A stretch of DNA of 5,512 nucleotides from Candidatus Woesearchaeota archaeon (GTDB lineage Archaea; Nanobdellota; Nanobdellia; Woesearchaeales; UBA525), in contig DUGD01000042.1 of NCBI GenBank assembly GCA_013331575.1, positions 13,042-18,553 on the forward strand, in the 5' to 3' direction. This document shows positions 1 to 4,266 of the stretch, piece by piece; the first letter of the stretch is position 1, and each line of letters begins with the position of its first letter. A program made the position numbers and the translations under genes. The notes beneath the pieces were generated by a model. The model worked only from the letters and a program-made list of their open reading frames with translations. It was not told the DNA's origin and did not search any database.

Positions 1-214
1 GCGCCCGTTCATAGAACACACCCATGAGGTGTTGCAACCCGAAAATGTACTCTGGAAGCGGCAAACAGGACTCTTTTGCCGCAGAGTAGAATATGTCCTG
101 TATGTATGCGCGCGTCGTATTGGCATCGCCGGAATGAAGCGGCGCTAGTGCGTTAATGGGCAGTAGTTTTCCGTCGATTGACTCTTGTGCCTTGTCTTCG
201 TTATCACACACCAT
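1..214 (-). CDS. Unrecognised protein, N-terminal part (3' end outside window)
   Basis: The minus strand is open from an ATG at 214 to the window edge, giving 71 residues that begin MVCDNEDKAQ and end near GLQHLMGVFYERA. The amino-acid mix looks like a folded soluble protein: an acidic N-terminus, then a probably helical stretch with aromatic residues (RAYIQDIFYSAAKES, about residues 35-49). I see no signal peptide, membrane segment or recognised motif, so I assign no function. The start is supported by a TATA box (236-245) centred about 26 bases upstream with no SD site, which fits a leaderless mRNA. The gene diverges from superoxide dismutase. The length is unknown because the gene runs off the window. 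Confidence 0.6.
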   Translation of the reverse strand, partial: MVCDNEDKAQESIDGKLLPINALAPLHSGDANTTRAYIQDIFYSAAKESCLPLPEYIFGLQHLMGVFYERA

Positions 215-235
215 GCTATTGTTGATTTCGGAATA

Positions 236-245
236 CTTTTATAAG
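236..245. promoter_or_regulatory. Near-palindromic TATA box between two divergent genes
   Basis: CTTTTATAAG reads CTTATAAAAG on the other strand, so it resembles an archaeal TATA box both ways. Its centre is 26-27 bases from the minus-strand ATG at 214, a leaderless arrangement. On the plus strand it predicts a start of transcription near 267, leaving a leader of about 79 bases before the superoxide dismutase ATG at 346. No other good TATA-like element is visible in this gap. Confidence 0.6.
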
Positions 246-334
246 CGTTCCAGCCGTTTTCAGTAATCAATCCATTACCAACTCCTCATTTTAGTTGATT
301 CTTATGAGCGGTGTTGGAAGGAAGATAGACTCAC

Positions 335-340
335 AGGTGA
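335..340 (+). promoter_or_regulatory. Ribosome binding site deciding the SOD start
   Basis: AGGTGA, complementary to the 3' end of archaeal 16S rRNA, lies five bases before the ATG at 346. It favours that ATG over the in-frame TTG at 295 and ATG at 304, neither of which has an SD site. Confidence 0.65.
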
Positions 341-345
341 CTGAT

Positions 346-963
346 ATGCACGCACTACCACCATTACCTTATGATTACAACGCGCTCGAGCCCGTCATCG
401 ATGAGCAGACGATGCGCATCCATCACGGCAAACACCATCAGACGTACGTCGACAACTTGAACAAGGCGCTTGAGAGTTCACCTGACTTGCAGGGCATCCC
501 TGTGGAGCAGCTGCTCAAGGATTTGAACAAGAGGGTTCCTGAGAGTGTACGCACTGGCGTACGCAATCATGGCGGCGGCGTATGGAACCACACATTCTTT
601 TGGTCGATACTCAAGAAGGATTCGCCCGGTCCAAGCGGAGAGCTCTTGGCTGCTATCGATCGCGATCTCGGCGGTATCGATATGTTCAAGGCTGAATTCA
701 AGAAGGCGGCGCTCGGACGTTTCGGCAGCGGTTGGGCGTGGCTTGTCGTTGACAAGGCGGGCAAGCTCTCCATCATCAGCACTCCGAACCAGGATTGCCC
801 GCTCACGGACGGACTCCACCCGCTTCTCGTCATCGACGTATGGGAGCACGCGTACTATCTCAAGTACCAGAACCGCCGCGCGGATTTCACCGATGCGTTC
901 TTTAGCATCATCAACTGGGAGAAGGTGGCTGAGTACTACAAAGCGGCGATTAAGGCTGCTTAA
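346..963 (+). CDS. sod: Superoxide dismutase, Fe/Mn family, Mn-type residues
   Basis: This gene encodes a cytoplasmic Fe/Mn superoxide dismutase that converts superoxide to oxygen and hydrogen peroxide. From the chosen start it has 205 residues, the normal family length, opening with the typical MHALPPLPYDYNALEP. The four metal ligands are present: His26 (in HHGKHHQTYV), His82 (WNHTFFW), Asp164 and His168 (DVWEHAYY). Gly78 stands where Fe enzymes have the active-site Gln, and Gln149 in NQDCPL is the Mn-type second-sphere Gln. Manganese or cambialistic use is therefore likelier than strict iron, which is an inference from family knowledge. Starting at 295 or 304 would add 14-17 residues absent from the family, and the SD site supports 346. 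It is a single-gene unit, divergent from the 1-214 gene and convergent with the small membrane protein. Confidence 0.95.
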   Translation: MHALPPLPYDYNALEPVIDEQTMRIHHGKHHQTYVDNLNKALESSPDLQGIPVEQLLKDLNKRVPESVRTGVRNHGGGVWNHTFFWSILKKDSPGPSGELLAAIDRDLGGIDMFKAEFKKAALGRFGSGWAWLVVDKAGKLSIISTPNQDCPLTDGLHPLLVIDVWEHAYYLKYQNRRADFTDAFFSIINWEKVAEYYKAAIKAA

Positions 964-990
964 TCGGGTTATAGGCGCATCACAAACGCA

Positions 991-1014
991 GATGACTAGG
1001 ACGAATAGTCCATC
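991..1014. terminator. Hairpin between convergent genes, possible terminator
   Basis: GATGACTA (991-998) pairs with TAGTCCATC (1006-1014) with one bulged C; an alternative register is GACTA/TAGTC. It lies 28 bases after the SOD stop and about 50 bases after the stop of the convergent small gene. No T-tract follows on either strand, so the terminator role is weak. Confidence 0.25.
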
Positions 1015-1063
1015 ACTCCGGCGGTGTGCATACCCGTCAAGATCGATAACGCATCATGGTACG

Positions 1064-1321
1064 CTACTGCCGTCGGACATGATAGATTACGTAGAATGCC
1101 CCGGCGACGCCCAAGAGTATCACAGCGCCCCAGAGCGTGTTGACGATAGGCATGGGCGATTCGATGTGCGGCTCTGCGGCATCGCATAAACGATCTACGG
1201 GGCAGTCGCTGCCGAAACAGCAGCTCTCCGCCACCATAAGCCCTGTGATACCATCACCGAACAGATAGACTCCCATGCACGCGGTGAGCGCGATAGCCAC
1301 AAGCATGATCTTGCCATTCAT
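1064..1321 (-). CDS. Small four-cysteine protein with two membrane segments
   Basis: This is an unrecognised 85-residue protein, MNGKIMLVAIALTACMGVYLF and onward. Residues about 4-21 form a hydrophobic segment (signal anchor or signal peptide). A central soluble part of about 35 residues carries the cluster ESCCFGSDCPVDRLC with four cysteines. A second hydrophobic segment (about 62-79) ends in the basic tail HVRRQ. The likely arrangement is two membrane helices with an external loop whose cysteines could form two disulfides or bind metal; both roles are inference. Longer in-frame starts exist (to 1465), but they would overlap the MazG gene and add a stretch unlike the rest. The ATG at 1321 has a TATA-like element about 27 bases upstream and a weak GGTG five bases before it. 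It shares a divergent control region with the MazG-like gene. Confidence 0.65.
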   Translation of the reverse strand: MNGKIMLVAIALTACMGVYLFGDGITGLMVAESCCFGSDCPVDRLCDAAEPHIESPMPIVNTLWGAVILLGVAGAFYVIYHVRRQ

Positions 1322-1342
1322 GCATGCACCATATCGCACTGG

Positions 1343-1353
1343 TTTATGTAATT
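1343..1353 (-). promoter_or_regulatory. TATA-like element of the small membrane protein gene
   Basis: Read on the minus strand this AT-rich stretch is AAATTACATAA. Its centre is about 27 bases upstream of the ATG at 1321, fitting a leaderless or near-leaderless transcript. It is a weaker match than the TATA boxes at 236-245 and 3873-3882. Confidence 0.4.
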
Positions 1354-1382
1354 TTTGGATATCGAGCGACCACGACATAATC

Positions 1383-1390
1383 ATTATTAA
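1383..1390 (+). promoter_or_regulatory. TATA-like element of the MazG-like gene
   Basis: ATTATTAA is centred 26-27 bases upstream of the ATG at 1413. No SD site precedes that ATG, and an in-frame TGA lies just upstream (1407-1409). Together these fit leaderless transcription. Confidence 0.45.
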
Positions 1391-1412
1391 TGCCTGAACC
1401 AGTGCATGATGC

Positions 1413-1727
1413 ATGGCTTCAAAGGATGTGTTCGCATTGGCCAAAGAGGAGCATGCTCGCATCATCAGAGAGTATCATCTAGAGAAAGAGCCCGCGCTCA
1501 AGTATATGATGCTCGCTAAGCTCATGGAGGAGATGGGCGAGCTGTCGGAAGCGGTCCTTCACGCCGATTCGTTGCAGCGCGCAGGTAAACGTACCAAAAA
1601 GACTGATATCGAAGGGGAGATCGCCGATGTGATGCTAGGAACGCTCATCTTCTCGCATGAATTGGGTATCGACGCGGAGAAAGCGTTCTTGAAGAAGATG
1701 GCATGCATCAAGCGACGGAAATACTGA
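1413..1727 (+). CDS. Stand-alone MazG-like nucleotide pyrophosphohydrolase
   Basis: The 104-residue, largely helical protein carries the all-alpha NTP pyrophosphohydrolase signature: Glu39-Glu40-x-x-Glu43 in KLMEEMGELSEAV, and Glu69-x-x-Asp72 in EIADVMLGTLIF. In this family these acidic residues bind Mg2+ and the enzymes cleave (d)NTPs to the monophosphate plus pyrophosphate, often removing damaged or unwanted nucleotides. The length matches a single MazG-like domain rather than the two-domain bacterial MazG, so this is a minimal version and the exact substrate cannot be read from sequence. The C-terminus is basic (IKRRKY). The ATG at 1413 is the first possible in-frame start after a TGA and has a TATA box at leaderless distance. 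It is divergent from the four-cysteine membrane protein and shares its candidate operator sequence. Confidence 0.8.
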   Translation: MASKDVFALAKEEHARIIREYHLEKEPALKYMMLAKLMEEMGELSEAVLHADSLQRAGKRTKKTDIEGEIADVMLGTLIFSHELGIDAEKAFLKKMACIKRRKY

Positions 1728-1744
1728 GTTCTATTAACAAAGGC

Positions 1745-1753
1745 TTCTATTAA
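1745..1753 (+). promoter_or_regulatory. Second copy of a repeated TTCTATTAA, possible TATA box
   Basis: TTCTATTAA occurs twice, at 1729-1737 and 1745-1753, 16 bases apart, directly after the MazG-like gene. The second copy would place a start of transcription near 1776, just before the first hairpin of the structured region. Alternatively these T-rich repeats end the MazG transcript. Confidence 0.25.
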
Positions 1754-1775
1754 TCAAGAGCCCCGTATTTCACAC

Positions 1776-2022
1776 AATCTTATGCAACTCGCGTTAACGG
1801 TTGCTGCGGAGGATATACTCTCGAGCGGTTTCGGGCGCCGCGTTGCCGTCGGGTCCCCCGGCCACTAGGCCGTACCCGACACGGCGCCCTCAGCACCGCT
1901 CCAAGGCAGTTTGCGTTCGGAGCTTGGCGACGAAGGCAAACTAAGGTTCTCGGAAACGAAGTTTCCGGAACCCTGGAAACCTGCAGGTTTCCAACGGAAC
2001 GAAGTGACTGCAGCGACCTTCA
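1776..2022 (+). ncRNA. Hairpin-rich region, candidate structured RNA of unknown class
   Basis: No gene is convincing between 1728 and 2116, but five hairpins follow one another. H1 is GCAAC/GTTGC (1784-1804). H2 is a long arm of 1823-1901 built from GAGCGGT/ACCGCTC, GGGCGCCG/CGGCGCCC, GTCGGGT/ACCCGAC and CGGCC/GGCCG around an ACTA loop. H3 is AGTTTGC/GCAAACT with inner TTCG/CGAA (1908-1942). H4 is GGTTC-CGGAAAC/GTTTCCG-GAACC with a GAA loop (1945-1972). H5 is an 8-bp stem (1974-1993). The arms cover most bases, unusual for plain spacer. I looked for and did not find the conserved RNase P core motifs, the SRP GGAAG region, tRNA features or 5S rRNA. The strand is uncertain; plus is chosen because of the TATA-like 1745-1753. 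The ends are approximate. It could instead be a herA leader or a degenerate mobile element. Confidence 0.45.
1974..1993. repeat. 20-bp perfect palindrome
   Basis: TGGAAACCTGCAGGTTTCCA equals its own reverse complement. As RNA it folds to an 8-bp stem with a TGCA loop. Its arms resemble those of the preceding hairpin (CGGAAAC/GTTTCCG, 1951-1967). Its right arm could alternatively pair with the following GGAAC (1996-2000), giving a competing fold. Confidence 0.7.
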
Positions 2023-2086
2023 ACCATTACCGTTATTCTGTTCTTTCCGCACATCACGTGTTCAATGGCCGTGCTCCACAACAATC

Positions 2087-2094
2087 TTTATTAT
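2087..2094 (+). promoter_or_regulatory. TATA box of the HerA-like gene
   Basis: TTTATTAT is centred 26-27 bases before the ATG at 2117, the same spacing as other leaderless starts here. It overlaps the alternative in-frame ATG at 2093, which would not be transcribed from this promoter. Confidence 0.5.
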
Positions 2095-2116
2095 GTGCGG
2101 CATTGTCCTTCGTGAT

Positions 2117-3640
2117 ATGGCCGGCACCGTGGCGAAAGGCATTCTTGTGGGGGGCAATCTCTCCGATCTCCTCGTTCGGCAAAAAGAGGGCGAGCGTTTC
2201 GAAGTCGGGGAGCTCCTCATCGCCGAGGAAGATGGCCATAAGGCGCTCCTGCAGGTGTTCGATCTCGAGTTCGGCAGCCAATTGTCGCAGCAGCACCTGG
2301 AGCTCGTCGGCGGGCTCTCACTCGACGGCCAAGCAACCGCTTTTTTCGATAAGGGACTGCGCAATTACACTGTCGCGCACCTCAAGGCGCTCATCGCGAT
2401 GCGCACGACCGATAAGGGACCGCTTCTCACGAAAGCGAAGGGACTCCCTCCATTCTTCTCGGCGATACGGGAGTTGCGCGTCGATGACTTCTCGTTCTTG
2501 CAGAAACCGCAATCACCGCTCTTTTTGGGCAAGCTCCGATCAGGTTCGCAAGAGATAGATATGCCCATCCACATCAATGGCAAGGATGCGCTATCGCACC
2601 ACATCCTTATCGCCGCCACGACGGGCCGCGGCAAGTCGAACCTCCTCAAGTGCCTCCTGTGGGAGCTCGTGGGTGAATCGTACTGCGGTATGCTCGTGCT
2701 CGATCCCCATGATGAATACTATAGGAGTACGCTCTCGCAGCACCCGTCGCGTGAACGCGTCCACCAGTACAGCTTGAATCCAGAGCCGGGAGGACAGACG
2801 CTCCGGTTCAACCTCTCGCTCCTGCGACCGCAGCATTTCTTCGGCGCGATCGATTGGAGCGATGCGCAGAGACAAGCGCTCACGCAATTCTATCGCGAGT
2901 ACGACAATGAGTGGGTGCGTGCCATCGTGACAGAGAGGCAATTGCGCGCGAGCTTCAACGACGGCACGTTGGCGGTCGTCCGACGCCGCATGATGCAGGT
3001 GCTCGGCATCGATGTGACTGACGGCACCATCGAAAGCGATGGTCTTTTCGTCGCCGATGGCGGGACGACGACCGTCACGGATATCTGCAATCAGCTCGAG
3101 CGTGGCGAGATAGTCATCATCGACACGTCGAGTTTCGACGGCGCGACCGAGATACTCGTCGGGAGCGTCATCGCAAGCGACCTCTTGCGGCGTTACAAAC
3201 GGCACAAGCTCCAAGGGACGCTCGCGGACAAACCGGTCATCAGCATCATCCTCGAGGAGGCTCCGCGCGTGTTGGGCAAGGAGGTCCTTGAACAGGGACC
3301 GAACGTCTTCTCCACGATAGCGCGCGAGGGACGCAAGTTCAAGATAGGGCTGTGCGCGATCACGCAGCTCCCGTCGCTCATCCCGCGCGACATTCTCGCG
3401 AACATGAACACCAAGATCATCCTCGGTCTCGAGATGAAGGCGGAGCGTCAATCGATGATCGAGAGCGCGAGCCAGGATCTCTCGACGGATGATCGCGCGA
3501 TCGCGAGCCTTGACAAGGGCGAAGCCATCGTCACAAGCACGTTCGTGCCGTTCGCATTGCCTATCAGGATACCGTTCTTCGATGATTTCCGCAAGCCGCG
3601 GACGGTGAAAAGCGCGTTCGGCGGCGTCAAGCTCGGATGA
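2117..3640 (+). CDS. herA: HerA-like hexameric DNA-translocating ATPase
   Basis: This 507-residue protein belongs to the HerA/FtsK ATPases. HerA proteins form hexameric DNA pumps that, with NurA nuclease and Mre11-Rad50, resect DNA ends. Residues about 1-55 fit the N-terminal HAS barrel. The P-loop is ATTGRGKS (167-174), with Ala where the Walker A consensus has its first Gly. The HerA motif DPHDEY is at 196-201, a core strand [12 protein letters not shown] at about 331-342, and the Walker B strand [13 protein letters not shown] segment ([10 protein letters not shown]) at 375-384. REGRKF (403-408) and [12 protein letters not shown] (416-427) match the conserved C-terminal motifs that include the arginine finger. 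An ATG at 2093 would add eight residues (MCGIVLRD). I prefer 2117 because the TATA box overlaps 2093 and [13 protein letters not shown] fits the family start. No nurA, mre11 or rad50 is in the window, so the partner is unknown. Its stop overlaps an insignificant 26-codon frame. Confidence 0.85.
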   Translation: MAGTVAKGILVGGNLSDLLVRQKEGERFEVGELLIAEEDGHKALLQVFDLEFGSQLSQQHLELVGGLSLDGQATAFFDKGLRNYTVAHLKALIAMRTTDKGPLLTKAKGLPPFFSAIRELRVDDFSFLQKPQSPLFLGKLRSGSQEIDMPIHINGKDALSHHILIAATTGRGKSNLLKCLLWELVGESYCGMLVLDPHDEYYRSTLSQHPSRERVHQYSLNPEPGGQTLRFNLSLLRPQHFFGAIDWSDAQRQALTQFYREYDNEWVRAIVTERQLRASFNDGTLAVVRRRMMQVLGIDVTDGTIESDGLFVADGGTTTVTDICNQLERGEIVIIDTSSFDGATEILVGSVIASDLLRRYKRHKLQGTLADKPVISIILEEAPRVLGKEVLEQGPNVFSTIAREGRKFKIGLCAITQLPSLIPRDILANMNTKIILGLEMKAERQSMIESASQDLSTDDRAIASLDKGEAIVTSTFVPFALPIRIPFFDDFRKPRTVKSAFGGVKLG

Positions 3641-3742
3641 TGGTAAAGAACGCGGTACAAAGCGGCATTTCTCGCAGTGACAGCACCATCCGAACGAGCG
3701 CTAGAGCGAGTGTTTGAAGTTCCCGTCGAGAATTGGAGAAAT

Positions 3743-3784
3743 GGTAAAGAAAAAGAGAAAAACTCAATGAGCCTTAGGGACTCA
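3743..3784 (-). terminator. Hairpin with T-tract, terminator of the 13-aa gene, perhaps bidirectional
   Basis: On the minus strand TGAGTCC-CTAA-GGCTCA (3768-3784) forms a six-pair stem with one bulge, starting one base after the 13-codon ORF's stop. It is followed by a T-rich run (GAGTTTTTCTCTTTTTC and onward, 3743-3767). On the plus strand the same hairpin precedes CTTCTTCTTCTT, so it may also end the herA transcript. Confidence 0.6.
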
Positions 3785-3785
3785 C

Positions 3786-3827
3786 TTACTGCTTCTTCTT
3801 CTTAGCTGCCTTCTTCTTAGCTGCCAT
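3786..3827 (-). CDS. 13-residue lysine-rich microprotein MAAKKKAAKKKKQ
   Basis: ATG at 3827 to TAA at 3786 encodes MAAKKKAAKKKKQ: seven lysines and four alanines, net charge about +7. Normally so short an ORF would be ignored, but every transcription and translation signal is in place. A near-consensus TATA box lies at 3873-3882 with purine-rich flanking, AAGGAGG lies eight bases before the ATG, and a hairpin with T-tract follows the stop. The ORF is a tandem duplication of the 15-base unit GCAGCTAAGAAGAAG, giving AAKKK twice, the repeat style of histone H1 tails and bacterial Hc1-like proteins. A role in binding DNA, RNA or other polyanions is inference. Alternatives are a remnant of a longer repeat protein that lost units, or a short RNA whose peptide is incidental. 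It is convergent with herA and not in an operon. Confidence 0.5.
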   Translation of the reverse strand: MAAKKKAAKKKKQ

Positions 3828-3835
3828 GAGATTCG

Positions 3836-3842
3836 CCTCCTT
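3836..3842 (-). promoter_or_regulatory. Strong Shine-Dalgarno site of the 13-aa gene
   Basis: AAGGAGG on the minus strand, eight bases before the ATG at 3827, is the strongest ribosome binding site in the window. It is the main argument that the 13-codon frame is translated. Confidence 0.7.
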
Positions 3843-3872
3843 GATTGTTATAAGAGACTCTTTATGCACTTC

Positions 3873-3882
3873 TATATTTAAA
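3873..3882 (-). promoter_or_regulatory. Near-consensus archaeal TATA box with purine-rich flank
   Basis: The minus strand reads GAAAAG-TTTAAATATA, a near-ideal archaeal TATA box preceded by a purine-rich stretch like a TFB recognition element. Transcription should begin near 3851-3853, giving a leader of about 25 bases that contains the SD site. Confidence 0.7.
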
Positions 3883-3890
3883 CTTTTCAC

Positions 3891-3917
3891 TTTTCGCGAT
3901 TTCTGGTTGTTTTCGCG
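3891..3917. repeat. Two TTTTCGCG repeats just upstream of the 13-aa gene promoter
   Basis: TTTTCGCG occurs at 3891-3898 and 3910-3917, 19 bases apart. On the minus strand these read CGCGAAAA and lie immediately upstream of the TATA box. They are candidate regulator sites, though short enough that chance is possible. Confidence 0.35.
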
Positions 3918-3934
3918 GAAAAAAGGTCAAATGC

Positions 3935-4016
3935 ATTTATCGACGACAAAAATTCGCGCTCGAAAGTTGTAAGCAGACGCAGTACTCAAATACAGAGCGA
4001 TTTATCGTCGACAAAA
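3935..4016. repeat. Pair of 17-bp direct repeats ATTTATCGWCGACAAAA
   Basis: Copies at 3935-3951 and 4000-4016 differ at one base (A or T in the middle) and start 65 bases apart. They lie 53 and 118 bases upstream of the TATA box of the 13-aa gene. They could be operator or activator sites for that gene. Their ATTTATC core is also TATA-like and could drive an unseen plus-strand RNA. Confidence 0.6.
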
Positions 4017-4227
4017 CAAGAAATACTGTAACAACAGGATTGGAATGCGAGAAAACACGCCAGTAACGCACGCTTTGATGAGATGCATGCGAAGAATTCG
4101 CAGTCTACACATCACAACATTGTTCCGGTGCTTGCAGTATCGCATGGTCCATCGGGTTGCGAACCCGCGCATAATGGCCATTCAACAACATCAATCATGA
4201 CGCAGACGCGCAGCACGTTTTCTCGTC
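4017..4227. other. Spacer with no convincing gene
   Basis: No gene is supported between the direct repeats and the DUF58 terminator. One plus-strand frame (4045-4200, 51 codons, arginine-rich) has no good SD site or correctly spaced TATA box. A perfect small hairpin CGGGTT-GCG-AACCCG (4153-4167) is present, without the rest of a tRNA around it. Confidence 0.5.
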
Positions 4228-4266
4228 GGAAAAACACCGAAGAAGACTGAAATGAGCACAGGCTCA
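4228..4266 (-). terminator. Probable terminator of the DUF58 gene
   Basis: On the minus strand TGAGC-CTGT-GCTCA (4253-4266) forms a perfect 5-bp hairpin that includes the DUF58 stop codon. It is followed by a pyrimidine-rich stretch with TTTC, CTTCTTC and a T5 run (4230-4234). The hairpin resembles the one beside the 13-aa gene, which also uses TGAG/CTCA. Confidence 0.5.

Larger units (their letters stand above)
1336..1405. promoter_or_regulatory. 9-bp inverted repeat in a divergent promoter region
   Basis: GCACTGGTT (1336-1344) and its exact complement AACCAGTGC (1397-1405) flank the divergent promoters of the small membrane protein and the MazG-like gene. In the reading direction of each gene, AACCAGTGC lies between the TATA box and the start codon: 14 bases before the ATG at 1321 and 7 bases before the ATG at 1413. 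A protein bound there would block RNA polymerase, so the repeats are candidate operators. The other leaderless genes here lack the sequence. Confidence 0.4.

Noticed and set aside
1776..2022. Hairpin region as RNase P, SRP, 5S or tmRNA
   Set aside because: The invariant core motifs of these RNAs were not found on either strand, so only an unknown structured RNA is proposed.
1911..2558. Plus-strand frame of 215 codons overlapping the hairpin region and the herA start
   Set aside because: Most of it lies over herA in another frame, the product is Ser/Arg-rich low complexity, and it begins inside a hairpin without an SD site.
2591..3451. Minus-strand frame of 286 codons opposite herA
   Set aside because: It is antisense to a well-supported gene and its Arg/Glu/Leu-rich composition is typical of an antisense shadow of GC-rich codons.
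3637..3717. 26-codon frame overlapping the herA stop (ATGA)
   Set aside because: Short, Ser/Arg-rich, without recognisable content; the overlap alone is not enough to support translational coupling.
3741..3770. Nine-codon plus-strand frame MVKKKRKTQ facing the microprotein
   Set aside because: Its A-rich codons are simply the complement of the terminator T-tract; GGAG is only two bases from the ATG and no promoter is visible.
4076..4081. TGATGA resembling a box C of an archaeal C/D sRNA
   Set aside because: No purine at the first box C position and no box D (CTGA) at a suitable distance.
4151..4170. Possible tRNA T-arm (CGGGTT-GCG-AACCCG)
   Set aside because: The loop does not fit the T-loop consensus on either strand and no acceptor, D or anticodon arms surround it.
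4045..4200. 51-codon arginine-rich plus-strand frame
   Set aside because: No SD site, no correctly spaced TATA box and no protein-like pattern; possible but unsupported.
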